From NCBI RefSeq assembly GCF_002849655.1, contig NZ_PDNW01000003.1, positions 265,432 through 329,431 on the forward strand: DNA of 64,000 nt, given 5' to 3'. The notes beneath the pieces are model-generated. The model saw only the letters and a program-made list of their open reading frames with translations, was not told the origin of the DNA and did no database searches. The stretch comes from Pollutimonas subterranea (GTDB lineage Bacteria; Pseudomonadota; Gammaproteobacteria; Burkholderiales; Burkholderiaceae_B). Shown one piece after another: positions 56,251-64,000 of this stretch (within the stretch, counting starts at the first letter, position 1; the number at the start of each line of letters is the position of its first letter). The translations under genes and the position numbers were made by a program.

Positions 56251-57234
56251 ATGCCAAGCCTGAAAGCTGTAGATGCAAAAGTGATTATGCGTATTTCGGG
56301 CTGGCTGCTCACCATGCTGGCCTGCTCACTGGGAACGACCACGTCGGCGCAATCCGGCGTCAGGTTGACCCACGACGATCTTCAGAAGCGCGCCAATGGC
56401 GTGCTTGCCTTGATGTCGTTTTCCATCGTTCCAGATATTACGACAAGCTCACTGTCTATCGGCAGCGGTTCGGGCGGGACGCAAGGGTCCAGCGATTTCT
56501 TCATGACGCAGCTTGGCGGCGGAGACACGCTCTCCGACACAGTGCCCATCTATCTTGAAGGCGTCTTGGCGGCAAGCCGCTACGATCCTACCTTCGTTGC
56601 GACACAGGGTGCCGAAAGACGAAGAATTCCAACAAAATGGAACAGCCTATCTGCTACCGGCGGTATTGGCTGGGACTTCAAGCTTACCGACGAACTGAAG
56701 CTGCGGCCGATCTTCAATTTTTCGCTCGGTAACGTCACCAGCGATCTACGAGCGGCGAGCTGGTACGTTGGCCAGCAGACCGGCCGTGATATCAATTTCC
56801 TGGATAGGGGATCCCTTAATGCTTACGGGCTGGGTGGGTCGATAATGTTGGACTATGAGCATGTTCGCCCGGGTTATGAAGTGGACGTGGAATTGCGGTA
56901 TTCCGATATTCGCCTGCAGAGTTTCAATAGTTCAGCGGCAGTCCAGGGCAAGGCGATCGCACAGTCAGCCAACCTCTGGGCGCGCTTCCGGGCGCCTACC
57001 GGCATCACCATGCTGCAACGACCGCTACGCTATGTGCTGGAGCTGACCCATTCCGAATTCCTGGGCGACCAGCGAGGCGTGCTGGGCTTCGACCGATTGA
57101 CTTCGCTGGGTGCAGGCCTGGAGCTGGATTCCAGCGCTTATAACGTTTTCATTACGCGTACGCGACTAGTCGGGCGCTGGGTGTTCGGAACCAATGTCCG
57201 TGGTTTTTCGGTGGGCTTGGCCGTGAGCTTTTGA
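56251..57234 (+). CDS. Outer-membrane beta-barrel protein of unknown function
   Basis: 327 residues from ATG 56251, which has GGAGG six bases upstream. A signal peptide follows a short N-terminal extension (MRISGWLLTMLACSLGTTTSAQS; ATG 56287 would trim the extension). The mature part alternates polar and apolar residues in many strands and ends in GFSVGLAVSF, a terminal Phe as recognised by the BAM machine. It resembles autotransporter-type barrels but has no passenger. It sits among mobile-element remnants. Confidence 0.7.
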   Translation: MPSLKAVDAKVIMRISGWLLTMLACSLGTTTSAQSGVRLTHDDLQKRANGVLALMSFSIVPDITTSSLSIGSGSGGTQGSSDFFMTQLGGGDTLSDTVPIYLEGVLAASRYDPTFVATQGAERRRIPTKWNSLSATGGIGWDFKLTDELKLRPIFNFSLGNVTSDLRAASWYVGQQTGRDINFLDRGSLNAYGLGGSIMLDYEHVRPGYEVDVELRYSDIRLQSFNSSAAVQGKAIAQSANLWARFRAPTGITMLQRPLRYVLELTHSEFLGDQRGVLGFDRLTSLGAGLELDSSAYNVFITRTRLVGRWVFGTNVRGFSVGLAVSF

Positions 57235-57559
57235 GGAAGCGGTCTACGCGACGGCACGCTACAGCTCTTGATGGCTTTGAGTTCTGGTTCAATATTGTGA
57301 CGCCGTGATCGGCGCTCCGGCGTCACTTGCCGTAGATTTGCCGCCAACCGGTTCCGACCGTTGCTTGCCTCCCACGGTTCGTGCGCATCCTGCTTGCCTC
57401 GCATCACTCGCTGCGACATGTGTTTGCCCACGCGGCTCACGCGATGGCGCTGCGAAGTGGCGCGAATATCACCATCTTTGCCGGGAGTCGGGCGTGGCGG
57501 GGCTCGCTGCACTTCAGGTTCTGATAAACAGATAATATCTACACTCGAAGGAGAGAAGC
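57235..57559. other. Intergenic stretch with no recognisable gene
   Basis: About 325 bp. Short open frames occur on both strands but none has a credible start or family resemblance. A good ribosome binding site for the next gene lies at its right end. Confidence 0.4.
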
Positions 57560-58138
57560 ATGACCCAAGCGAAACAACCTGCAGTGAGCCGTTTTCCTAT
57601 CCCTGAATTGAACGATATGCCCGAGGACATTCGGGAACGGATCCTTGCCGTTCAGGAAAAGTCCGGGTTCATTCCGAACGTTTTCCTGACGCTGGCTCAT
57701 CGGCCCGATGAGTTTCGTGCGTTCTTCGCCTACCACGATGCGTTGATGGAGACGCCCGGCAACCTGACCAAGGCTGAACGAGAAATGATCGTTGTGGCGA
57801 CGAGTAACGTTAATCAATGCCAATATTGCGTGGTCGCGCACGGAGCCATCCTGCGCATCCGCGCTAAAAATCCGCTCATCGCCGATCAAGTCGCCACTAA
57901 CTATCGTAAAGCCGACATCACCGACCGCCAAAAAGCCATGCTGGATTTCGCCATGAAAGTCTCTCAAACCGCGCAGTTGGTTGGCGAGCCTGACTTCGAA
58001 ACACTGAAGCTGCACGGTTTTACCGAAGACGACATATGGGACATCGCGGGCATTTCGGCATTTTTCGGCATGTCCAACCGCCTGGCAAACGTGACAAGCA
58101 TGCGTCCCAACGCAGAGTTCTACTTACTTGGCCGGTAG
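57560..58138 (+). CDS. AhpD-like/peroxidase-related carboxymuconolactone decarboxylase family protein
   Basis: 192 residues, AAGGAG upstream of the ATG. The family motif with redox pair and proton relay is SNVNQCQYCVVAHGAILR (CxxC near 93-96, His shortly after). The tail DDIWDIAGISAFFGMSNRLAN is typical of the peroxidase-related subgroup. It probably reduces peroxides or another small oxidant in the cytoplasm; the partner is unknown. Confidence 0.85.
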   Translation: MTQAKQPAVSRFPIPELNDMPEDIRERILAVQEKSGFIPNVFLTLAHRPDEFRAFFAYHDALMETPGNLTKAEREMIVVATSNVNQCQYCVVAHGAILRIRAKNPLIADQVATNYRKADITDRQKAMLDFAMKVSQTAQLVGEPDFETLKLHGFTEDDIWDIAGISAFFGMSNRLANVTSMRPNAEFYLLGR

Positions 58139-58149
58139 AGCAATGGCCC

Positions 58150-58443
58150 CTGTACGTAACGCTCGATTCACCGCTGGCCGTTACCATGATTCGAAAAACG
58201 CTCAAGAGTTTTGGACCAACACGTTGTCCCGCGTGCGTATCGGAGTGGTTCAACGCGATGGATGAGCGAGACGTCGTTGCCCTTTATCCCTTGAATGCCA
58301 GCCATTTTCCGTTGGAACCGGCGGTTCCTTCGATCAAGAACAAACAAGACGTGCACAACAGAACGGAAAATCGCCATGGGGTTTCCGGTTACCTGGACGA
58401 CAAAGAGGTCGCGAGGCAAATTTATGATGCTCTGGTCTTATAA
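58150..58443 (+). pseudogene. 3' remnant of an alpha/beta hydrolase gene
   Basis: The frame reads LYVTLDSPLAVTMIRKTLK, then FNAMDERDVVALYPL and ENRHGVSGYLDDKEVA before its stop. I recognise this as the C-terminal third of a lipase/esterase-like hydrolase, with the late catalytic His region at NRHG. The upstream sequence in this frame overlaps the AhpD-like gene and is unrelated, so the first two thirds are absent. No start site is present. Confidence 0.6.
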
Positions 58444-58571
58444 TTCCTAATGGATCATGGCGATATGCAGATGCAGGGTGGTTTAACCCCGCCCCGTGAG
58501 CCTCGACCGGTTTGAGTACGGCAGGGGCTTAAAACGGCTGCCTACCAAATCAAACTCTAAGAGAGTACTTA

Positions 58572-59081
58572 ATGAGGAAAATCCTTTCCATTCTGGCTTT
58601 GAGCGTACTTCCGACCCTCGCATTGGCTGCAGGTAGCCATGGCGAGGGGCATGGTGCGCCGGCGCATGGCATGCCGGGGCACGACATGGCTACCATGTCG
58701 AAGGAACCTTCGCCGACCGGTAAGCCAGGCAATCCAGCTAAAGTTACGCGCATAATCGAGCTGACGATGGACGATACCATGCGATTTACGCCGAGTGACA
58801 TTCCGGTCAATGCCGGCGAAACCGTTCGTTTTTTTATCAAGAACACGGGCAAAATTGCCCATGAAATGGTGATCGGATCCATTGCCGATCTGAAAGCCCA
58901 TGCGGCGGAAATGCAAAAAATGCCGGGGATGCATCATACGGAACCGAATATGATCACATTGGCCCCGAGTAAGAGTGGCGGCTTGGTGTGGCAGTTCGAT
59001 CAGGCGGGCACTGTCGATTTTGCTTGTTTGATCCCTGGTCATATGGAGGCCGGGATGGTCGGCAAGGTAAAGGTCAGTTGA
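58572..59081 (+). CDS. Periplasmic cupredoxin, CopI-like
   Basis: 169 residues with a signal peptide (cleavage after LALAAG). A His/Met-rich segment (GSHGEGHGAPAHGMPGHDM) follows and may bind extra copper. The cupredoxin fold has its copper ligands in GKIAHEMVIG (His) and DFACLIPGHMEAGM (Cys, His, Met). Such CopI-type proteins are linked to copper tolerance. The cytochrome c gene starts 8 bp downstream. Confidence 0.88.
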   Translation: MRKILSILALSVLPTLALAAGSHGEGHGAPAHGMPGHDMATMSKEPSPTGKPGNPAKVTRIIELTMDDTMRFTPSDIPVNAGETVRFFIKNTGKIAHEMVIGSIADLKAHAAEMQKMPGMHHTEPNMITLAPSKSGGLVWQFDQAGTVDFACLIPGHMEAGMVGKVKVS

Positions 59082-59089
59082 GTGATCAC

Positions 59090-59563
59090 ATGTCACAGAA
59101 AAAACTGATCTTTGGGATGATTGGCGTCGCCATAGTGGGTATTGCGGCCATTCTTTACAGCACAATACGGCTATCTGCCCCGACATTCATCGACCCTGCT
59201 GATCAAGCCCTCGTCCTGCAGGGCAGGGCGATCTATACGAACAATTGCGCAGCATGCCATGGTGAAGCCCTGCAAGGGCAGCCGAACTGGCGCGAGCGTA
59301 TGTCCAACGGTAGATTGCCCGCACCGCCGCACGACAAGACAGGCCACACTTGGCACCATCCCGATGCGATGTTGGTCGATATGATTAAAAACGGCCTGGT
59401 TCCTGGAAAGACCGCGCCTCTTGGGTATGTAAGCGACATGCCGGCGTACCGTGACATCCTAAGCGACCAAAACATCGTCGCCGTGCTGGCTTATATCAAG
59501 AGTGCCTGGCCCCCTAAAGTCTTAGAGGCACAGAAGGAAGTAACTTTGCAACGACAGAACTAA
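59090..59563 (+). CDS. Membrane-anchored monoheme cytochrome c
   Basis: 157 residues from ATG 59090. An N-terminal hydrophobic helix (about 7-25) likely anchors it, followed by the heme motif CAACHGEAL and a late methionine (GYVSDMPAYRDILS) as sixth ligand. It is probably co-transcribed with the cupredoxin and may exchange electrons with it; no terminal oxidase is nearby. Confidence 0.86.
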   Translation: MSQKKLIFGMIGVAIVGIAAILYSTIRLSAPTFIDPADQALVLQGRAIYTNNCAACHGEALQGQPNWRERMSNGRLPAPPHDKTGHTWHHPDAMLVDMIKNGLVPGKTAPLGYVSDMPAYRDILSDQNIVAVLAYIKSAWPPKVLEAQKEVTLQRQN

Positions 59564-59604
59564 GTCATCGGTGAAGGAGGGTCGGATTCTACATCTCCCC
59601 GCAT

Positions 59605-60015
59605 CTAAATGTGGCAAGTTCGTTCGGAAAGGGCGCGCAAAATCCCACATGAGCTGGTGGGCGCCGTGCTCGCGCATTGTTGGCGCAACACCACCAGATG
59701 CCCCTTTAATTGCATCAACTCGTCGACGCGCACCTCCACCGCTCGGATGTGTTCATCAAGCAAGGCGTTTACGTCGCCACAATCCTCAGTAGGTGTATCG
59801 CGGTACCGGAGCAACGTTCGCACCTCGTCCAACGCCATGTCAAGCGTACGGCAGTGCCGGATAAATCGCAGGCGTTCAATGTGTTCCTCGCCATACAAAC
59901 GATAATTGCCATCGCTGCGAGAAGGCTCGGGCAGCAAGCCCTCCTTTTCATAATACCGAATGGTTTCCACCGTGGACTCTGTACGTTTGGCAAGCTCACC
60001 GATCTTTATTGGCAT
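59605..60015 (-). CDS. cadR: MerR family cadmium/lead-responsive regulator CadR
   Basis: 136 residues. MerR helix-turn-helix at the N-terminus (IGELAKRTESTVETIRYYEKEG). The metal cysteines have CadR/PbrR spacing: one in EDCGDVNALLDEHI (about 79) and two in RQQCASTAPTSSCGIL (about 114 and 122). This layout responds to Cd(II), Pb(II) or Zn(II). It is divergent from cadA, whose promoter it should activate. Confidence 0.9.
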   Translation of the reverse strand: MPIKIGELAKRTESTVETIRYYEKEGLLPEPSRSDGNYRLYGEEHIERLRFIRHCRTLDMALDEVRTLLRYRDTPTEDCGDVNALLDEHIRAVEVRVDELMQLKGHLVVLRQQCASTAPTSSCGILRALSERTCHI

Positions 60016-60038
60016 GATGGCCTCTATTGTTCATAACA

Positions 60039-60054
60039 CTAAAGTTACTATAAG
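60039..60054 (-). promoter_or_regulatory. Candidate second CadR operator near the cadR start
   Basis: On the minus strand CTTATAGTAACTTTAG resembles the PbrR/CadR operator core CTATAGTAACTAGAG. It lies 24-39 bp before the cadR ATG and could mediate autoregulation. Confidence 0.45.
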
Positions 60055-60108
60055 CTTGTGCGACCAAGAAATCAAGGTTTTGGCCTATCGCGGATGGAAT
60101 CAAAGCGC

Positions 60109-60139
60109 TTGACAGTGAAGCCACTAGAGGCTTTTTAAT
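60109..60139 (+). promoter_or_regulatory. MerR-type promoter of cadA
   Basis: TTGACA (60109-60114) and TTTAAT (60134-60139) are separated by 19 bp. The spacer contains the perfect inverted repeat AAGCC-ACTAGA-GGCTT, placed where MerR-family regulators bind. It makes the in-frame ATG at 60138 impossible as a start and supports the ATG at 60165. Confidence 0.75.
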
Positions 60140-60164
60140 GGCTGCATTCGAAGGAGAAATTCTT

Positions 60165-62594
60165 ATGCGGTTTCATATCGAGGACATGACATGCGGCGGT
60201 TGCGCCGGCAATGTCGTCAAAGCCATCCAGTCAGTCGATCCGAGCGCGAAAGTTATCACCGATCCGCCGACGCGCAGCGTGCAAGTCACCTCGTCAGCGA
60301 CAAGGGTACAGCTTGAAATAGCCTTGTGCCAGGCGGGTTACCCACCGCGTGGCAGTGATGCTCCGATCGCCAAAAGCGTGGTTTCCGCTCCTGCCCACGA
60401 AATGCCTCCAGGCCTCTCCATGCAGGTACAGGGCATGGATTGCGCAAGTTGCGTCGGCAAGATTGAAACGGCTTTAGCACGGATGCCCGGCGTTTCCGAT
60501 ATTCGACTGAACTTTGCGACAGAGAGACTGGAACTGACACTTGCGCCCGAGTCTCCTACCCGGATTGATGATATCGAAAAAACCATCAAGAGCCTGGGCT
60601 TTGGCGTATCGGCCAGCACAAGCCAAAAGGCCACGCCAGGCATCGGTACGGATGATCAAGACGCAGGACCCCGCCCGCATTGGTGGCAAACTAAAAGGGG
60701 CAAGCAGGTAGTCGGCCTCGGCATCTTGATGGCCGCCGCCTACGCTATCGCGCTGTACTTCCCGAATTACGGGGCCTGGGTGTTTGCGGCAGCCGTGATT
60801 GTCGGCGTCTTTCCTTTTGTACGTAAAGCGCTTGCACTGGCCAGGTCTGGCTCTCCCTTTTCGATCGAAACGCTGATGTCCGTGGCCGCGCTTGGCGCAC
60901 TGGTCATTGGTGAGGCCGAAGAGGCGGTGGCCGTGGTATTTCTGTTCTCGGTCGGCGAGTTGCTGGAGAGCGTCGCTGCCGACCGCGCCCGTGCCGGCAT
61001 CAGAGCTTTGGCGTCACTGGTTCCGAAAACGGCTGTTCTAATCGATCCACAAGGAGGGCAACGCAAGGTCCTCGCATCCTCGTTGGACGTAAATGACCAT
61101 GTGCTCGTGCGTCCTGGCGACCGGGTGTCCGCCGATGGCGTGATTATCCAAGGCGCGTCCAGCCTTGACGAGTCGCCCATCACAGGCGAGTCCATACCTC
61201 TCGCGAAGACGGAAGGCGATAATGTATTCGCGGGTTCGATCAACGTCGATGGGGTGCTCCAGATTCGAGTAGAAAAGCCCGCGGCCGACAACACGATTTC
61301 GCGCATCATCCATCTGGTTGAACAGGCGCAGGCCTCCAAGGCGCCCACCGCTCGTTTCATCGAGCGGTTCAGCCGTTACTACACGCCGGCCGTGATGGCT
61401 ATTGCCGCGCTGATCGTGCTTGTTCCGCCGCTGACAATGGGGGCAGACTGGGAAACGTGGCTTTATCGTGGTCTGGCGCTGTTGCTTATTGCCTGCCCCT
61501 GCGCACTCGTGCTGTCTACGCCGGCGGCTATCGCTTCGGGCTTGGCTGTCGGGACGCGCCGCGGGCTACTCATCAAGGGCGGCAATGCCTTGGAAACCAT
61601 TGGTCGGGTAAGTACGATTGCGTTTGACAAGACAGGCACCCTGACCGAAGGCAAGCCCCGCGTCACTGACGTGGTTGCCTTTACATCGGGGCGCGAGGAC
61701 GAGATTTTGGCGCTCGCCGCAAGCGTAGAATCCGGTTCGAATCACCCGCTAGCCAAAGCCATTGTGAGCCATGCCGAAGCCGCCAACAGCCTTATCCCCG
61801 CTGCCTCGCATGCCTACGCCACCGCGGGTAAAGCGGTACATGCAAGCGTAGCTGGCCGCCAATTGGCCATTGGGTCGCCGATTTACGCCGCCCAAGCAGC
61901 GGCCCTGACACGAGGGCAACACGCACGCATCGAAGCGCTGCAACATGACGGAAAAACCGTTTCCGTTCTACTGGACGAACAGACCCGTGAAGTGCTTGGA
62001 CTGGTGGCGCTACGCGATGAGCCAAGACAGGACGCACAAGAAGGCGTGGCCAAACTCAAAGCGATGGGCGTGCGCTCAGTCATGCTCACCGGCGATAACC
62101 GCCTGACCGCCCAAGCCATCGCCGGCCATTTGGGCATGGAATGGGAAGCCGAACTCCTGCCTCAGGATAAGCTGCGCCTGATCAATGAAATGAAGCGCAG
62201 CGCCAAGGTGGCCATGGTGGGTGATGGCATCAACGATGCACCGGCGCTGGCAACGGCCGATGTCGGCATCGCGATGGGGGGGGGCACCGACGTGGCGATC
62301 GAAACGGCCGACGCGGCGCTGCTTAAAAGCCGCGTTACGGATCTAGCCCACCTAGTCGCGCTTTCACGCGCAACGATGGCAAATATTCATCAGAACGTAA
62401 TTTTTGCGCTCGGTTTGAAGGGCATATTCCTAATTACCACTGTGCTGGGCATTACCGGCTTGTGGGTCGCCGTCATGGCTGATACGGGCGCGACGGCAAT
62501 TGTCACGCTCAATGCATTACGTCTGCTGCGTTTCAAGGGAGCGGCGGCGACAAAGCACCATCAGTTGCCCATACAGCCGGCAAGGGCATCGTAA
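60165..62594 (+). CDS. cadA: Cd2+/Zn2+/Pb2+-exporting P1B-type ATPase
   Basis: 809 residues from ATG 60165 (AAGGAG upstream). Two N-terminal heavy-metal domains carry the loops DMTCGGCAGN and GMDCASCVGK. Eight membrane helices include the transport motif ACPCALVLSTPAA. The cytoplasmic catalytic motifs are DESPITGES, DKTGTLTEGKP and MVGDGINDAPALATADVGIAMG. The TM8 segment and cadR context point to divalent cations rather than copper. It exports toxic metals from the cytoplasm. Confidence 0.94.
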   Translation: MRFHIEDMTCGGCAGNVVKAIQSVDPSAKVITDPPTRSVQVTSSATRVQLEIALCQAGYPPRGSDAPIAKSVVSAPAHEMPPGLSMQVQGMDCASCVGKIETALARMPGVSDIRLNFATERLELTLAPESPTRIDDIEKTIKSLGFGVSASTSQKATPGIGTDDQDAGPRPHWWQTKRGKQVVGLGILMAAAYAIALYFPNYGAWVFAAAVIVGVFPFVRKALALARSGSPFSIETLMSVAALGALVIGEAEEAVAVVFLFSVGELLESVAADRARAGIRALASLVPKTAVLIDPQGGQRKVLASSLDVNDHVLVRPGDRVSADGVIIQGASSLDESPITGESIPLAKTEGDNVFAGSINVDGVLQIRVEKPAADNTISRIIHLVEQAQASKAPTARFIERFSRYYTPAVMAIAALIVLVPPLTMGADWETWLYRGLALLLIACPCALVLSTPAAIASGLAVGTRRGLLIKGGNALETIGRVSTIAFDKTGTLTEGKPRVTDVVAFTSGREDEILALAASVESGSNHPLAKAIVSHAEAANSLIPAASHAYATAGKAVHASVAGRQLAIGSPIYAAQAAALTRGQHARIEALQHDGKTVSVLLDEQTREVLGLVALRDEPRQDAQEGVAKLKAMGVRSVMLTGDNRLTAQAIAGHLGMEWEAELLPQDKLRLINEMKRSAKVAMVGDGINDAPALATADVGIAMGGGTDVAIETADAALLKSRVTDLAHLVALSRATMANIHQNVIFALGLKGIFLITTVLGITGLWVAVMADTGATAIVTLNALRLLRFKGAAATKHHQLPIQPARAS

Positions 62595-62613
62595 AAAAAA
62601 GTAGGCTGGGGAT

Positions 62614-62769
62614 CCTCTATATCCTCCCGACGATCAAGGCCCAGGATCAGTATGACTACGGTTTCGCGATGGACACGCCTAAGAAGCAGATCGATGAATC
62701 GACATTCCGCGGTTTATTGAACAGGGCGAGTACGTCGTACTGCTGGGTTCGTCCGGCGTCGGGAAATAG
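62614..62769 (+). pseudogene. IS21-family IstB ATPase fragment
   Basis: One frame reads LPTIKAQDQYDYGF and then TPKKQIDE; the next frame continues FIEQGEYVVLLGSSGVGK and stops right after Walker A. This matches the middle of IstB, the ATPase of IS21-type elements. A small frame slip joins the parts, and both the start and the AAA+ core are missing. Confidence 0.7.
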
Positions 62770-63885
62770 ATGTGACTTTACATAATATACATTATGCGTA
62801 TTATGTCGCTAAGATTTCGGTTCAGATCCGGCTATTATCCCAACGCTCGAAACCAACTTGTAAGTCCGGATCAGGTAATAATGTCGAGCAATGTTGCCAC
62901 CAGCGCTCCGAACTAAAGTCGGCAAGGTTCGGTAAGTAAAGTCGGCAAGTTGATGCAAGGCATCCTCTTAACAACTTTACTTCCAAAACGGAATGGCCAA
63001 AATAAAGCTCGGTCGGATAGCTCCAAACTAAATTCCGGATCTTTCTTGAACTAAATTCGGGTCTTGATGCGCTACACCTCTACCGCAATTTAGCTCCGTA
63101 ACGACACCGGGAATCCAGCTGGCCTCTTCATTTGGTTCTCTGATGTAAACCTTTGACGCTGCATACCATTAAAAGCCTATTCATGCTCAGAACGAATTTG
63201 GACGCGAGCTAAAGTTGTACCTCTATGTCCTACTATCGTAATTGGCTGTGGAATCGCCAATAATCACGTTCGTTCAGGCCTCGTCAGCGGCGTTCAACTG
63301 GTCGGAAGTAAATCGGTCGGCACAAGAATGGTCATCGCACAATCTCCTACACGCCGCCGCATTGCCGCACACGTTAAAAGTTATACCAACGAGGTGTAAC
63401 TTGGGTATAACGCAGCCAGGCCTAATTTGACGTACTGGTGGCAATCGGAAAGCATCTCCTTGCCGTGAAAAACCGAATCCTACTTGCTCTTGGGGGGTTG
63501 GGCCGATTGGTACTACGACTACTACACGTTAAGTCGAACGAAGAGAAAATTGGCTAATGCCCCGGAGTTAACCGTCATCAGGCCAGGTCGACTTTCATCT
63601 CGGAAACAGGAACTATCGCCTGACCGCGCTTATGAAGAATGTCGGCTAGGTCTGCGACTCGCCGCTTTTTCGGCCCCAGTTTGAGCGTATCACTTCAAAG
63701 CTGGTGCCCGATGGCAGTTTTATGCTTAACGGCACAAGTTCTAAAGAGAATGGTACTTACTTAGCGCCCGAGAAGTTGAGGTCGTACGGCCAAGTGACTG
63801 ATTAAACAGGAGGGCGGGCCGTCCCAAGGCTTGGTAGGATGGGAGTTCTCACACAACCGTCCATCTCGCCAAAGGTCAGCCCACC
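62770..63885. other. Non-coding decayed mobile-element DNA
   Basis: About 1.1 kb without a supportable gene. It begins with an AT-rich tract, contains a cluster of iterated CTAAA-TC-GG motifs, and ends just before an IS4-type transposase. The left end of that element, with its terminal repeat, should lie in the last 60-70 bp. Short open frames here have no family resemblance. Confidence 0.5.
62914..63058 (+). repeat. Iterated short repeats typical of insertion-sequence ends
   Basis: TAAAGTCGGCAAG occurs at 62914 and 62937, and AACTAAATTC at 63026 and 63049; each pair is offset by 23 bp. A related TAAAGCTCGG lies at 63003. Multiple short repeats at the termini are a feature of IS21-type elements, in keeping with the IstB fragment just upstream. 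Confidence 0.55.
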
Positions 63886-64000
63886 ATGAATCGTAACGCT
63901 CGAAGCCGTCAGCAGCAACACCGCAAGGGAATTGAGCGGCGAGTACGTTCGACCGAAGCGGTGGAGTTTTTCAACATTCTGACCGATGAGGCGCTGCTCG
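63886..64000 (+). CDS. IS4-family transposase, N-terminus (continues beyond window)
   Basis: ATG 63886 is preceded by AAAGG. The 38 visible residues are basic, then reach EAVEFFNILTDEALL, the conserved opening of a widespread IS4-type transposase group (FFxLLTxxxLL). The catalytic DDE residues lie outside the window, so intactness cannot be judged. Confidence 0.7.
   Translation, partial: MNRNARSRQQQHRKGIERRVRSTEAVEFFNILTDEALL

Noticed and set aside
63242..63684. Two short plus-strand frames (62 and 66 codons) in the IS debris
   Set aside because: No ribosome binding site, no family resemblance, and they lie between element fragments.
1..64000. CRISPR arrays, tRNA, rRNA, riboswitches and replication origins
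   Set aside because: No regularly spaced direct repeats with unique spacers, no cloverleaf-like sequence and no known riboswitch core was recognised by eye; a covariance-model scan was not possible.

Overview
The window reads as a Burkholderiales chromosome, most likely Alcaligenaceae (Bordetella, Achromobacter or Pusillimonas relatives). This is inferred from the gene families, a BbZIP-like zinc transporter, moderate GC content and tight ATGA-coupled operons; no rRNA or other marker gene is present to prove it. No tRNA, rRNA or CRISPR array was seen.

Layout. 1-2.8 kb: end of a valine-catabolism operon (acyl-CoA dehydrogenase, 3-hydroxyisobutyryl-CoA hydrolase-like protein, mmsB). 2.8-7.4 kb: ygfZ on the minus strand, then the overlapping housekeeping run mltG-tmk-holB-tatD. 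7.4-12.5 kb: exported ankyrin protein, a thiol-redox group (lipoprotein, YfcG-like GST, glutathione peroxidase, exported peroxiredoxin), an ArsC-like protein and an EamA exporter. 12.5-16.3 kb: sulfate uptake sbp-cysT-cysW-cysA. 16.4-17.7 kb: Xre/RES toxin-antitoxin pair with a palindromic operator inside its promoter. 17.7-21.9 kb: SAF-domain dehydrogenase, secreted PIG-L deacetylase with a propeller-like tail, double PRC-barrel protein. 22-22.7 kb: copZ and cueR, divergent. 22.8-27.1 kb: a TonB receptor of the YncD/PqqU type followed by a PQQ-type sugar dehydrogenase and a cytochrome c, which looks like a PQQ scavenging and use cassette.

27.5-36.5 kb: complete nosRZDFYLX operon for nitrous oxide reduction, followed by azurin and an Aer-type PAS chemoreceptor. 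FNR/DNR-type boxes lie upstream of nosR, azurin and the chemoreceptor, so respiration, its electron donor and energy taxis are probably switched on together at low oxygen. 39-45.8 kb: topoisomerase IB, a DUF883 protein, and a minus-strand operon of SDR, egtB, egtD (ergothioneine) and a PoxB-like ThDP enzyme. 46-53.6 kb: ZIP transporter, DUF3309, YbiO-like MscS channel, MtfA-like peptidase, DUF1810, ChrA and a TerC/CBS/CorC protein.

53.7-64 kb is different: a decaying accessory region. It holds a frameshifted small secreted protein, a truncated GGDEF protein with a degenerate motif, an out-of-frame deleted mobile-element gene, the 3' end of an alpha/beta hydrolase gene, an IS21-type IstB fragment with iterated repeats, and the start of an IS4-type transposase at the right edge. 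Intact cargo among these includes an outer-membrane barrel protein, an AhpD-like protein, a cupredoxin/cytochrome c pair, and divergent cadR/cadA with MerR-type promoter architecture (19-bp spacer).
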